Made by a program: the position numbers and the translations under genes. A stretch of 64,000 nt of DNA from Adiantum capillus-veneris (Eukaryota; Streptophyta; Polypodiopsida; Polypodiales; Pteridaceae): contig CM043942.1 in assembly GCA_014529385.2 (NCBI GenBank), positions 105,391,141-105,455,140 on the forward strand. The letters run 5' to 3'. Numbering within the stretch: the first letter of the stretch is position 1; each line of letters opens with the position of its first letter. The notes under the pieces were generated by a model. That model saw only the letters and a program-made list of their open reading frames with translations. It was not told the origin of the DNA and made no database searches. Below are positions 34,468 to 41,145 of this stretch, one piece after another.

Positions 34468-34676
34468 CTCTTTTGTGATATTGATTTTGCAGAACTCTTG
34501 TACCGTTGTCCTTGGACACTATCAAAGACCGATTAAGAAACAAATACTATCGGAGTGTGGATGCCTTTCGTTTTGATATCCAGCTCCTTGCAAAAAATGT
34601 AGAGGATTATCTTGATGATGGGGAGCTTACTTTTAAGGTTCAGAATCTTGCCAACAGGCTTTTGCAAGAGTCCTGA
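4983..34676 (+). CDS. BRWD/PHIP-type WD40-bromodomain protein (5'-partial, 20 exons)
   Basis: Exons in order: 4983-5092, 5254-5331, 5411-5517, 5604-5698, 5779-5897, 5973-6076, 6165-6266, 6339-6417, 6627-6792, 6876-6946, 7038-7118, 7208-7278, 7356-7452, 7527-7586, 7675-7729, 7826-8262, 8360-10450, 10532-11125, 11210-11268, 34493-34676. Phases match at every junction, giving about 1,585 residues to a TGA. Domain order (WD40 repeats, acidic and basic disordered region, CryptoTudor-like module, bromodomain-like end) matches plant homologues of animal BRWD/PHIP. In animals these are chromatin readers and DCAF substrate receptors of CUL4-DDB1 ligases. The first exon starts in phase 1 inside WD40, so N-terminal exons lie beyond the left edge. 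No matching upstream exon was found in 1-4982. Confidence 0.9.
7356..8262 (+). CDS. BRWD exons 13-16: post-propeller segment and acidic linker
   Basis: Exons 7356-7452, 7527-7586, 7675-7729 and 7826-8262. The sequence [17 protein letters not shown] continues the last WD-like blade. [29 protein letters not shown] and a following WNP segment are hallmark blocks of this plant family. The last exon ends in a highly acidic, Ser-rich stretch and then a basic cluster ([10 protein letters not shown]). The open frame continues into the intron to a stop at 8281-8283, but the donor at 8263 (GTCTGT) and acceptor at 8357-8359 keep phase 0 with the next exon. Confidence 0.85.
8360..10450 (+). CDS. BRWD large exon 17: disordered basic/acidic middle region
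   Basis: A 2,091-bp exon of 697 codons. It opens with Arg/Lys/Ser-rich clusters (for example [10 protein letters not shown]) that look like nuclear localisation signals. It is low in complexity and rich in Ser, Glu and Asp, as expected of a disordered linker. A conserved-looking basic patch ([18 protein letters not shown]) sits near 9948-10001. It ends in [17 protein letters not shown], the start of the CryptoTudor-like module completed by the next exon. Confidence 0.85.
10532..11125 (+). CDS. BRWD exon 18: CryptoTudor-like module
   Basis: The exon encodes [17 protein letters not shown], then CKLTLELID, then KVWWRTN and [20 protein letters not shown] with [10 protein letters not shown]. This order matches the region between the WD40 and bromodomain parts of BRWD/PHIP proteins. 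In animal PHIP that region is a Tudor-type fold that reads methylated histone H3K4; whether the plant protein binds the same mark is inference. It starts in phase 0 directly after the previous exon and ends in phase 0 at a GTTATT donor. Confidence 0.85.
11210..11268 (+). CDS. BRWD exon 19: first part of the bromodomain-like region
   Basis: Nineteen codons plus two bases after an ACTTACAG acceptor: [19 protein letters not shown], matching the first helix of the C-terminal bromodomain-like region. The donor GTATGT at 11269 opens the 23.2-kb intron. The two leftover bases (AA) pair with the first base of the exon at 34493 to restore a Lys codon. Confidence 0.85.
11311..11635 (+). repeat. Two LINE-type 3' tail copies and a 44-base C run
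   Basis: GGTCTCATAGGACATTGGCC with GATGTTAATATTCTC (about 11330-11370) and CTCATAGACGGAATTCGGCC with GACGTTAATAGAGC (about 11580-11620) are diverged copies of one motif. The same motif ends the LINE-like segment at 15533-15600. Between them, 11449-11492 is an uninterrupted run of 44 C. Confidence 0.5.
11660..12680. other. Intronic stretch without recognised gene
   Basis: No coding motif recognised. A (TG)n tract lies near 12255-12270. At 12445-12580 a motif like GACAGTTGGATGCCATC recurs two to three times with changes. Probably decayed LTR sequence. Confidence 0.3.
12690..12970 (-). pseudogene. Copia RNase H remnant
   Basis: The minus-strand frame contains [39 protein letters not shown] and [11 protein letters not shown]. 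These match the end of copia RT and the start of RNase H (V-x-R-F-M-x-N-P-G, R-Y-L-x-G-T, D-A-D-Y-A-G). The catalytic D-A-D-Y-A reads N-A-D-Y-A, and the frame is closed by stops. Confidence 0.7.
13145..13570 (-). pseudogene. Gypsy RNase H remnant
   Basis: On the minus strand, [20 protein letters not shown] is followed by a YLYG block, and in another frame by [20 protein letters not shown]. These are the YxTYEKELLAVVHAL and TDHxSLRYL signatures of gypsy RNase H. Frameshifts separate the blocks. Confidence 0.65.
14040..14410 (+). pseudogene. LINE ORF1-like fragment
   Basis: The plus frame ends in [40 protein letters not shown] and IVERL-stop. This resembles the C-terminal F-x-D-D-L-T ... A-R-x-x-G-K motif that ends LINE ORF1 proteins. 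It stops exactly where the LTR beginning TGTAACAGACTT starts (14411). Confidence 0.5.
14411..14862 (-). repeat. Chromovirus LTR, outer part (minus-strand element)
   Basis: The segment starting TGTAACAGACTTAAACACTCC is matched over about 400 bp by 28728-29140. Read on the minus strand, it would end in TGTTACA, a valid LTR end. It carries AATCTACCACG, GAGTTCCGTGCCTAGAGATA and a run of AAAGCTT-type repeats, then a (TC)n tract at 14810-14862. I infer that it is the 3' LTR of the minus-strand chromovirus at 16.6-20.1 kb, interrupted by LINE sequence. Confidence 0.5.
14872..15600 (+). pseudogene. LINE 3' segment with PIP-box-like motif
   Basis: An open frame from the left of 14872 ends at 15372-15374 ([17 protein letters not shown]-stop). 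It contains QRRITDFF near 15093, which fits a PCNA-interacting (PIP) box, and a basic region [19 protein letters not shown]. The 3' untranslated part carries GGTCTCATAGGTCATTATGG and GAAGACGTTAATATAAC, then (ATTTC)n, the layout of a LINE tail. It appears to have inserted at a (CT)n microsatellite. Confidence 0.5.
15601..15826 (-). repeat. Chromovirus LTR, inner part (minus-strand element)
   Basis: AATAAAGCAAGATTTTCCC resembles the AAATAAAGCAAAAG at the far side of the LINE insertion. The segment ends at CCCCCCTCTTG (15826), the complement of a polypurine tract, where the LTR of a minus-strand element should begin. Confidence 0.4.
15827..16562 (-). repeat. Chromovirus 3' untranslated region with 102-bp tandem duplication
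   Basis: This spacer lies between the LTR and the pol end and is shared with 27060-27664 and 29140-29719 (for example ACAGAAGCCATAAACTGTCT and GACATCAC-type repeats). Within it, about 16211-16300 (AGTATCATGTTCGGGAATTC ... GAGACATCAGT) is repeated at 16313-16402. This copy alone has the duplication. Confidence 0.6.
16563..19140 (-). pseudogene. Chromovirus pol, copy 1 (RT-RNase H-integrase-chromodomain)
   Basis: Read from high to low coordinates. RT at about 19100-18420 has [20 protein letters not shown] and [14 protein letters not shown]. RNase H at 18420-17790 has [20 protein letters not shown]. Integrase follows at 17740-17170 ([18 protein letters not shown]), and the tail at 16900-16563 carries a chromodomain-like end. 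Several frameshifts separate the parts. The RT active site reads FFDDII, which retains the two aspartates. Confidence 0.8.
19141..20124 (-). pseudogene. Chromovirus gag and protease, copy 1 (5'-truncated)
   Basis: A Gag core segment [20 protein letters not shown] is followed by a basic linker and a CCHC knuckle [14 protein letters not shown] at about 19855-19810. Protease-like sequence follows at about 19540-19200. Gag starts abruptly at about 20124 inside the conserved LGLPTEL block, where a plus-strand copy of the same family begins. Confidence 0.75.
20150..22335 (+). pseudogene. Chromovirus gag-protease-RT, copy 2 (cut at an inversion breakpoint)
   Basis: Gag has [17 protein letters not shown] near 20210, [20 protein letters not shown] and the knuckle [14 protein letters not shown] (last Cys replaced by Tyr). 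Protease has [12 protein letters not shown] (D-G-G instead of D-S/T-G). RT has [20 protein letters not shown] and [14 protein letters not shown], and its active site reads FFVDIIVF, so the second catalytic Asp is lost. In-frame stops occur. The copy matches the family up to GTGGGGATCCACAG (22335) and then jumps into LINE sequence. Confidence 0.8.
22336..23127 (-). pseudogene. LINE reverse transcriptase, N-terminal half
   Basis: Minus strand from 23085: [72 protein letters not shown] and [12 protein letters not shown]. These are the standard RT blocks of non-LTR elements up to the Q-G-C-P-L-S-P motif. The sequence stops just after it, before the YADD active site, at 22336. The missing continuation is found on the plus strand at 31570. 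Confidence 0.85.
23128..24066 (-). pseudogene. LINE apurinic-type endonuclease domain
   Basis: A 312-codon open frame begins with [20 protein letters not shown]. It has [13 protein letters not shown] (the G-D-F-N motif of APE-type endonucleases), STVDYVM, and [10 protein letters not shown] where a S-D-H motif is usual. It precedes the RT in the same orientation with a stop between them, so it is an ORF2 that has been broken. The region 24067-24640 upstream is non-coding and CT-rich, probably the 5' part of the LINE. Confidence 0.85.
24713..25243 (+). pseudogene. Gypsy family 2 gag
   Basis: A Retrotrans_gag-like core: [40 protein letters not shown] and [19 protein letters not shown]. The W-W and F-x-x-F-x-x-F-T patterns are typical of gypsy Gag. 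This family differs from the chromoviruses around it. No intact start-to-pol frame exists. Confidence 0.75.
25440..26061 (+). pseudogene. Gypsy family 2 protease region
   Basis: [17 protein letters not shown] corresponds to the segment after a protease active site (G-A-S-x-N-F-I). In another frame, [20 protein letters not shown] and [19 protein letters not shown] match the I-L-G-M-x-W-L ... D-Y end of gypsy proteases. Frameshifts separate these. The D-S/T-G triad itself is not preserved. Confidence 0.6.
26062..27030 (+). pseudogene. Gypsy family 2 reverse transcriptase and RNase H start
   Basis: [58 protein letters not shown] and [15 protein letters not shown] are the ordered RT blocks; the active site reads L-D-E where Y/F-x-D-D is expected. 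An in-frame TAA at 26395-26397 breaks it. RNase H begins with [20 protein letters not shown] and stops near 27030 within the YEKE motif, where chromovirus LTR remains begin. Confidence 0.8.
27031..27664 (-). repeat. Chromovirus LTR edge and 3' untranslated region, copy 4
   Basis: The complement of a polypurine tract (ATCCCCCTCTTAAAAG near 27056) separates a short LTR remnant (27031-27055) from the 3' untranslated spacer shared with the other copies (ACAGAAGCCATAAACTGTCT and repeated GACATCAC units). Confidence 0.55.
27665..28727 (-). pseudogene. Chromovirus integrase and chromodomain, copy 4
   Basis: The minus-strand tail [20 protein letters not shown] is a chromodomain core (x-L-V-K-W-K-x-Y-P ... 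W-E-x-E-x-L), preceded by [19 protein letters not shown], the usual integrase C-terminal block. Farther upstream are [20 protein letters not shown] and catalytic-core remains. The copy ends at 28727 in GGCTGTAACA, where an LTR with the same bases begins. Confidence 0.8.
28728..29140 (-). repeat. Chromovirus LTR segment between copies 3 and 4
   Basis: It matches 14411-14860 closely (GGAGTTCCGTGCCTAGAGATAT is shared up to small changes). Its TGTAACA end abuts copy 4 integrase through about ten shared bases (GGCTGTAACA), and the other end abuts the untranslated region of copy 3. It is an LTR fragment left at a recombination junction. Confidence 0.55.
29140..29719 (-). repeat. Chromovirus 3' untranslated region, copy 3
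   Basis: Spacer shared with copies 1 and 4, containing ACAGAAGCCATAAATTGTCT and a run of GACATCAC-type short repeats. It carries no coding sequence. Confidence 0.55.
29720..31569 (-). pseudogene. Chromovirus RNase H-integrase-chromodomain, copy 3 (cut at an inversion breakpoint)
   Basis: From 31569 downward: [20 protein letters not shown] (RNase H start), [20 protein letters not shown] (end of RNase H), then an HHCC integrase finger ([10 protein letters not shown] ... RCLVCKK). Next come [19 protein letters not shown] with the catalytic Asp, and [20 protein letters not shown] (chromodomain). The 251-codon frame at 30601-31356 is among the best preserved of the family here. RT is missing upstream; the sequence starts exactly where copy 2 stops, apart from a loss of roughly 27-29 bp. 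Confidence 0.85.
31570..32440 (+). pseudogene. LINE reverse transcriptase C-terminal half
   Basis: It begins with AGCTGGCAGGGACATGGATC, then [20 protein letters not shown] (the YADD active site intact) and [17 protein letters not shown]. Continuing blocks include [20 protein letters not shown] and [20 protein letters not shown]. The frame stays open to 32500 but LINE similarity fades near 32425. It complements the minus-strand half ending at 22336. Confidence 0.85.
32500..32613 (-). other. Copia leader with primer-binding site
   Basis: On the + strand GGCTTTGATACCA ends at 32613; its complement TGGTATCAAAGCC is a tRNA-Met-type primer-binding site next to the LTR that follows. Only about 110 bp of the internal region remain. 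Confidence 0.6.
32614..32991 (-). repeat. Copia LTR (378 bp), minus strand, inserted in a LINE
   Basis: Bounded by TGAAACGAACG and GAGCGGGACA on the + strand, so it is TG...CA in either direction. It is GC-rich compared with its surroundings and contains TCTTTTATAATAATGG as a possible TATA region. LINE sequence starts directly after 32991, so the LTR inserted into a LINE copy. No matching 3' LTR is visible. Confidence 0.65.
32992..33275 (-). pseudogene. LINE C-terminal RT fragment (minus strand)
   Basis: Minus strand: [40 protein letters not shown] and [14 protein letters not shown], colinear with 31745-32000. It begins at CACCACACCACAATGG, exactly the point where the plus-strand fragment at 33689-34358 leaves the LINE. 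Confidence 0.75.
33340..33688 (+). repeat. T-rich minisatellite with TTTAGGG motifs
   Basis: After a (CT)n tract (33351-33379), TTTTAGGGTTT or a close variant recurs about ten times, each about 25-40 bp apart, separated by GTTTTTGGCTG-type spacers. The core resembles the plant telomere unit TTTAGGG, but the repeat is irregular and not a telomere array. Confidence 0.6.
33689..34358 (+). pseudogene. LINE RT central fragment (plus strand)
   Basis: [72 protein letters not shown] and [20 protein letters not shown] (active site changed from YADD to YADG). A deletion removes the block before SIGVKQGC. It ends at GGTTATGGTGTTT (34358). The final LINE remnant lies about 130 bp upstream of BRWD exon 20. 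Confidence 0.8.
34411..34468 (+). repeat. (AG)n microsatellite next to the last BRWD acceptor
   Basis: An (AG)n tract with one interruption lies about 25 bp before the TTTTGCAG acceptor at 34492, in the position normally taken by a branch point and pyrimidine tract. Confidence 0.8.
34493..34676 (+). CDS. BRWD terminal exon 20: rest of the bromodomain-like region and stop
   Basis: After the acceptor TTTTGCAG, the frame reads [20 protein letters not shown], then [19 protein letters not shown] and a short tail to TGA at 34674-34676. The IKDRL-x3-YYRSVDAF block is a clear bromodomain helix signature. At the position where canonical bromodomains carry the acetyl-lysine-anchoring Asn (Y-N), this protein reads Y-L-D-D. 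Acetyl-lysine binding is therefore doubtful, as in other plant relatives. The exon lies 23,224 bp from exon 19. Confidence 0.9.
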
Positions 34677-35800
34677 GCTCCTTTCGTTCATTAGAATTTT
34701 GTTAGTGAAGTTGTCGCTCGAAGCTTCAATTGAAGCTCCTCAATTTTGTAGCAAATTTGCTTCATGCAATGGCATGTAGTATGTATAATATTTCTCTAGG
34801 GCATGATCCCTATGTGGGATTGAGCTGGCATCTCTGGCAATTTCCAGAAAATTTGGTGCCACATCTTTTTCCAAGCTCTTGTAGTCTAGGGCAGATTATT
34901 TTATTGTGTACAGCAAACAATAAATGGCTAAGAAGTCCCCCACCACTTCTTTGTATGACAATGCCTGAAAAGAAGTTTCATATTAAGAATTCTTCATTAA
35001 GGAACGCAGAAGATCCGAAATTTGAATCAAGTTTATGATGTAAGGTTGTCTATGGTGCCATTTTGATGGGGTCAAGCAAACAAAAGTGGAATGGCAGGCC
35101 TATGCTTGTGAATGTCAAAGGCTTATGGTCTATGGACTGCTTGGATGTGCTGCCTCAAATGTGGAAAGTAGAGTGACTAGGAGGGCAAGAAAATGCCGTT
35201 TTCGTGAATGTTCATGCGGCGTTTTTCTTTGTGCCAGCTTCTTTGCGACTGTTCTCGTCACTTTTTTTTGTCCTCGTTTCTTGCGTCCAAGAAATTTATG
35301 TTTTGGCCCACTGCTTTGCAGTGTTTACAACTTGAGGTCAGCAATCTTGATAATCTTTTGGAAAGAGCAGACTCAAATGTGGAAGGTTTGAGCGGGGGCA
35401 GGGCGTGGGTGGGATTTCAGATTTTGGCAGGGTTGACAAGAAGAATGTGCTTCGCTTGATACTGGCTGCTGTACCCAGCACTAGCTGTGGAACTGAAGGA
35501 ATTCATACGGCTGTTTGCACACACCCCCCCCCCCCCCCCCCCACCCAAAAAAAAAAAAAAAAAGAAGAAGAAAAAGGAGGATTGTGTAATGGGCTGTAGA
35601 GGAGAAAGGGCCCTTCATCTCTCTGTGGCAGTAATTGGTGGCTGTACACATTTGGAAAGGAAAAGCTATGGACCTCTTCTGTGCATGAACAAAAAACATT
35701 AGCTTAGAGGCATGCGTTTCTCGTTTGTATTAACTTTATTTTGTATGTAACTACTTTGAAGTTTTTAAATAAGTTTGAATTTATGGTGTGAAGCGTTTGG
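34677..35800 (+). other. Probable BRWD 3' untranslated region and flank
   Basis: No coding sequence follows the stop. The stretch contains a 19-base C run (35524-35542) followed by an A-rich tract (35547-35575), and T/A-rich DNA near 35720-35790 with AATAAG-like motifs where transcription could end. The exact end cannot be placed by eye. Confidence 0.4.
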
Positions 35801-38800
35801 TCATAACTTGTATCATGAGCAAGCAGTGAGGTGGATGTATATAATCAAAGCCTAAATTGCTTTGGCAAAAGCTTTTTGGATTATGTAAAGCCTAGCTTCT
35901 TCCCTATCAAAGCTGCTAGAATCAATAGAAGGCTGTGTTCGGGAGATCTGCAAAAGAGGAAATGAGAGCAACTCTTTAGGCAAATCTATTATTTATAGGA
36001 AAAGCGTGCTTTTGCAACAATACATGAGCATATGCGTACGCAGAATCGATCTCTTCCTCTTTGAGCTAGGGTTGATCCCAATTTATTCTCACTGTAGCCC
36101 ATGTTCCATCATTGGAGATGAGAGTTGCATGTTTTGAAGTCACTTCAACTCATTTTGATCCAAGAAGAGTTCTTAGCAGCTTTTGAATGTTCTGTAAGGT
36201 TTTTAACGTTCTTAGCACCCAACATCATCTACTCGTTAGCATCATAGCTCAATTATGGATAGTTCTAGCATTTTATAATTTCAGTCTAGGAGGAGAATAT
36301 TTAGATTCTAAGTCATAGGCTTGTATTTCAACTTATATTTCTTGACAAAATCATATTTAGATGATCTTAGACCTCTCGTTTTGGCCACAAGAATGTGCTA
36401 CCAATGTTGCATGTTGTCGCATAGATTCAAACATTGTTCTTCACTAGATCCAAAACAAAGGGTCATTTTATTTCGCTTTGCCAATCCATTTGATAGTGAT
36501 AGGCATAAGAGGAACTCAATTTGGTACATTATGGAAAAATGGCAATGACTTGTGGATCTTCTTTTTACATTATTGAGATTGGTAAGATGTGATACTTAAA
36601 AAGGTTTATGAAACAAAAGTCAGCCGAGAAACGGAGCTTGATACTCCTATTAACAAGTATGAATGGTGCTTGCTCATCAGCTATTAATTAATATCCATAT
36701 TTCTAGGAATTAACCAAAGATAAATCTATAGAGTTACCCTTTCATGGAGCCTTTGATACTTGTAGGCAATGGTTCTACTTTTTCTTGTCACGTTTTTCTT
36801 TTTGATAAGTCAAGGAATAAGAAACAAATCCTTGAATGTCTTTTCTTTGATAGAGTACTATTTCACTGCATTTGTGGCAACTCAAATGCCATGGTGTCCT
36901 CAATACGGCAAGATGTAGATTTATGTACAATTTTTTTTCCCAAACCATAGCCTTAAATCAAATACAATGTCTATCATTTAGTTTGTTTGTAATATAATTC
37001 CTAATCTAAAAGGACATTAATTTTATTAGCAAACCTTTGATCATTATCACATGAATTTCAAAAAAGTAGCTCAATATCATTTTCCTCTTGTTCTTTTCTT
37101 TGAAATGACTTTTGGGAGTTGATTAAACTTCTAAAAAGGCTCTATTTGGTGACTTTAGATTGGAGGCTAGATAATCATACCATAATGCACCCAACAACAC
37201 ATCTTCATGCTTGACATTGGAGATAAAAAAGTATTGTTGAGCCACATGTTCTTATGCTTCGGTTCTTGTCCTTCAATACTACTTTATCATGCAAGACGCT
37301 ATAGATAAGTATCATCATCAATCTACAATGATTTTCCATCTTCAAGCTTTATAAAATTCAAGAGAGAATCCTTCATCTTTGATCATATATGAAAATTCAT
37401 CATCTTCCATAATGGACTTTTTAAGCATCCGCTGAAAGAAAATGTGTTTCAAGTATCTAGTATATTACATGCAAAGTATTTTACATACTTGTAATATAAA
37501 AAGGAAGTCCAAAGTCCATGTCCACGACTCCTTCTCAAGTCGTCAAGCTATAAGAAAATGTCTCTATTTTTGTTACTTATTTGTGCTCAGTGCTCACCCA
37601 TATTTTGTATTTTTTCAAACCCAAACTTTGTATTCGAGCCAAGTTAGTGCCATGGAAAACTCAACCAAGCTAAGGATTCTGATTGAGGAGTATTTGCATT
37701 AAAGGAAGATTCTATGATCGAGACACAATACTACTCATTGAGAAGGCCCTGCATTAAGAAAGAGTCTATGGGATTGCGACATCCTCTGACGAACTTTTTT
37801 GTGGGTACTTTGATTATACTTTCTTCTGTTTCTTTCCACTAGTATAATTTTTTATGCATATTGTGTTGCTTCTTCCTCGTGTTGCACATTAAGACTATTG
37901 TGTATGTCAAGTGTTAGTGATAAGCTCACACACGATAAGCTAATGAGATTACACTAATCAAGGTTGCAAGTTTTATAATATTCTTCATGAAGGAAGGAAC
38001 ATACAAATTGTTGATGCACATAAGAAGCTGCAGACAATGATGCATGACCCATCTAACAATTTCCTCACACCTGACTAAATCTCAAAAGTTGAGAAAGCCC
38101 TTGCATTGTTTGAACTATAAATTACACCATCTCTAATTCATCTCATCAATTTAAGAAAATAAATCAAAGTATGCTTGGAATGGATTGATGCTATATTTGG
38201 GCAAAAACTTAAAAAAGTTAAGAGTTGCGCTTACAAATTGAGTTGTATAGCCCTAAAGAAAAACTTTATGGACTCATTGGCAAAACATATTTCAAAGCTT
38301 AAATCCATATAGATGAGTTGCAAGTAATATATGTTGAAACACATATAAAAGATTCCTTTGCAATATGTTAAGTATGCAAAGAGAATATAAAAGCATAAAG
38401 GGCATTTTAATCCAACACGGCTAACCCAACTCTCGAAGCTTTCATCTTGTCACTTTTACTCAAGAAGAAAGAGCTCAAAGCAAGTATCACTATTTTTTCT
38501 TAAATCTCTTGCAATTACTCTTGCATGTATTGGTGGTCCGTTGCCACTATTGACCTTGGTGTATCAATATCCTTATACAAAAATCCTCATTTTTGTTTCT
38601 AATTTCCATTGTTAATACATGAGCTTGTGGCATTTAGCCCGCTTAGGGTTCATCACTTGTAATAAGAGAAGGGCTTGCACTCTATTAAATGCGTCATAAA
38701 CATGGATTTTTTTGGTGGCTTGCATAGAGCATCGATTGGCCCATTGAGTAATGCAACCCATTCAACCAACTAATACATTTTCATCATTGCTTATTATTGC

Positions 38801-39920
38801 CGTACCCTTGAGGTGTGCATCATGAATCGATCACCATTCTTGAAAAAGCTTATAGATACTCACAGATTATCAAGTGTTCTACCCTATTCTCTCCCCATGT
38901 CATCAAGTAGCTTGTTTGGTACGCGAGGGCTTCAAAACAAAATGTGTGGATGTAACACCTGAGTCCAGTAGAAGGGGCTTTAAAATTAAAGATAACTACA
39001 AAATTACATCTAGAAGAGGGTTCAAAAATCCAAACTTGCAAAAAACTTACATGCTTGTAAAGAAAGAGGGGGATATTTATTTTAAGAAAATCATGTGTAG
39101 AGGGGTTTTAAATTTATCTCGTGAATGCGTGGATACATGTAATTTTAAAATAGTGGATCCCTTCCTGTTTGGTGTTGAAGGTGTGAAGAGTGTCATAGCT
39201 CAAAAAGTTCAAGACTTTCCATTATCTACCTAATCTAAGGCAAGGGATGAGTCTTTGTTAGTTGTTAATCTCCATCTCTTTAATTGGCAAAAAAATTTGC
39301 ATGACATTCTAGTAGATGGAAATATTGCCAAAACATTCTTATTTCAATGTTCATTCAAATATTGGCAAGTGTTATTGTTAGCTAGACATAAACTTTTGAG
39401 AATTTCATTACATACACTCCTAGTCACTTTGGATATTTTTTGCCACACTTTTCTTGAACAAGTCCCTACCACATTTTCACAACCTTTATGTTTGAAAATG
39501 GGTAGCAAACCATCTTGCTCTTGTATTACTAGTGGACCTAAACAAAGTGTTGATTGAAGGGGAGAGTAGTTCACATTACACCACTCATCAAAGTCAAAGA
39601 GAATAACAAAAAAATATGGAGTACAAGTCCAAAAACAAAAAATAGAAGCATTATCAATTAAGATAATTACTAAAGGCATCAACCACCGACGATTGTGAAT
39701 ATTTTTCTTTATCTTTGTCTAGGTGAACAAGAAGATACACTAGTGTTGCTTGAGGAGAATCCTACTCCTCTATAGGTGAAAGCTTTAAGATTGGAACAGA
39801 GCATGGAAGATCATGTATTGATTATCTGTCACTGTGGAGAATACCATGATTGTGGGCAGATAGAGGATGCCAATTCCCCTAAGGAGACATGGAACTAACG
39901 AAATTTCATCAACAACTAGG
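35801..39920. other. AT-rich intergenic DNA
   Basis: No gene, RNA gene or intact element recognised. Short open frames here (for example 38874-39233) match nothing I know. The low-complexity, AT-rich character suggests old, decayed repeats. Confidence 0.4.
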
Positions 39921-39929
39921 CAAGGAAGC

Positions 39930-40450
39930 TAAAATTGAAAACAAAGCTCAACATTGTTTAAAAAAAGGTTTTGTTTGTGGATGACTATGTGTTCCATATT
40001 AAGGATATATGTGAATCCCTTGCATCTATTGGTGTGACAATTGATGATGTATGCGAAGGTGGAAGCATGCTCGCATGGTTGGGGACCAACGTACAAATAG
40101 CTCAAGACCTATATTCATATTGAGAAAATATTCCCAATTTTACAAATCTGGTGTCTATTCTGATGGTGGAAGCGAGGTAGAGAATGTGGTGTAGGTCAAG
40201 GAGGTGACAATGGTCATGGAAATCAAAATCATGACAATCTTGACAACTAAGGGAAAAGACAAGCAGAGAGGAAAATTTTGGGGGAAGGAGGGTCAAAGAG
40301 ATCCATGATACTTTTGAAAAAATAATGTGCAAAACAATGGAAGGGAATGTTGGACAATGAAGACCGCTTTGAGCATGAATGTCCAGAAAGAAGGCATCAA
40401 AACAAATATGCAAGTACTACAAGGGTTGTAGATGAGCCAGAAAAACTATT
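39930..40450 (+). pseudogene. Copia gag remnant
   Basis: VDDYVFHIKDICESLASIGV resembles the copia Gag block D-Y-x-x-x-I-K-x-x-x-D-S-L-A-x-x-G. About 350 bp later, RFEHECPERRHQ resembles the second half of a CCHC zinc knuckle. Stops interrupt the frame. Confidence 0.5.
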
Positions 40451-40893
40451 TGTTATAAAACATATGATGAACACCATGTTTGCCCAATCGATTCCAAGTT
40501 ATTTGTAATGTTGGGAACATGTAATACATTAGCAAAATACTTAACCTTTCGCCTATCTAGAAATTAGCACATTCCTTGAATGCACAACATGATGAATTGT
40601 ATCATCCCTAGTCTCAAGTAGGACAGCATAAGAACGCAAGGGACAAGTCTAAGTCTACTAAATAATCCTTACCTAGCATCTCTCTACCTAGTTGGAGTGA
40701 GAGTTAGTATGAAGGAGATTTTTTTGAGCAATTAGATAGAGGTCATCTTATCTCTCGCTTTACCATGTGTAACTCAGATCACATGCCACCTATGGATTCG
40801 AGAAGGATTTCCTCTAGCCTCCACCTTATCATGGAGTCATTATATGTATCCCATATCCCATGACCAAGACCAAGTCTCGTGGCCTGTAAGCTA

Positions 40894-41035
40894 TGTTGGG
40901 GTATAGGCGTCTGTGCCTTGCCCGGCCGCCCAGAGTCTGGGCGTCCACTCACTTGTATACCTTATACATAGCATAAGTGTATAGGGGGCTGCCACTCTTT
41001 GAGTCTCCCCACCCATATCTGTGTGTCATGTGTCT

Positions 41036-41105
<70 letters not shown>

Positions 41106-41130
41106 CTGTGGTGCTCCCCGATCCCCTTCA
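40894..41130 (+). repeat. 5' LTR of a non-autonomous copia element (237 bp)
   Basis: It begins TGTTGGGGTATAGGCG and ends CCGATCCCCTTCA. The 3' LTR is at 44510-44700, and an AGCTA target-site duplication flanks the pair (40889-40893 and 44701-44705). Outside the microsatellite I count about five substitutions between the LTRs. It contains a (CT)n tract of about 64 bases (41037-41102), far longer than in the 3' LTR. Confidence 0.9.
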
Positions 41131-41132
41131 AT

Positions 41133-41145
41133 TGGTATCAGAGCT
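41133..41145 (+). promoter_or_regulatory. Primer-binding site (tRNA-Met type)
   Basis: TGGTATCAGAGCT lies two bases after the 5' LTR end and fits the primer-binding site of copia elements that use the initiator tRNA-Met. Confidence 0.9.

Larger units (their letters stand above)
11269..34492 (+). other. Giant BRWD intron (23.2 kb) filled with transposons
   Basis: GTATGT donor at 11269 and TTTTGCAG acceptor ending at 34492. Exon phases 2 and 1 match across it. It contains copia, chromovirus, gypsy and LINE segments in both orientations, all damaged. The other introns of this gene that lie wholly in the window are well under 0.4 kb, so nearly all the length is inserted repeats. Confidence 0.85.
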
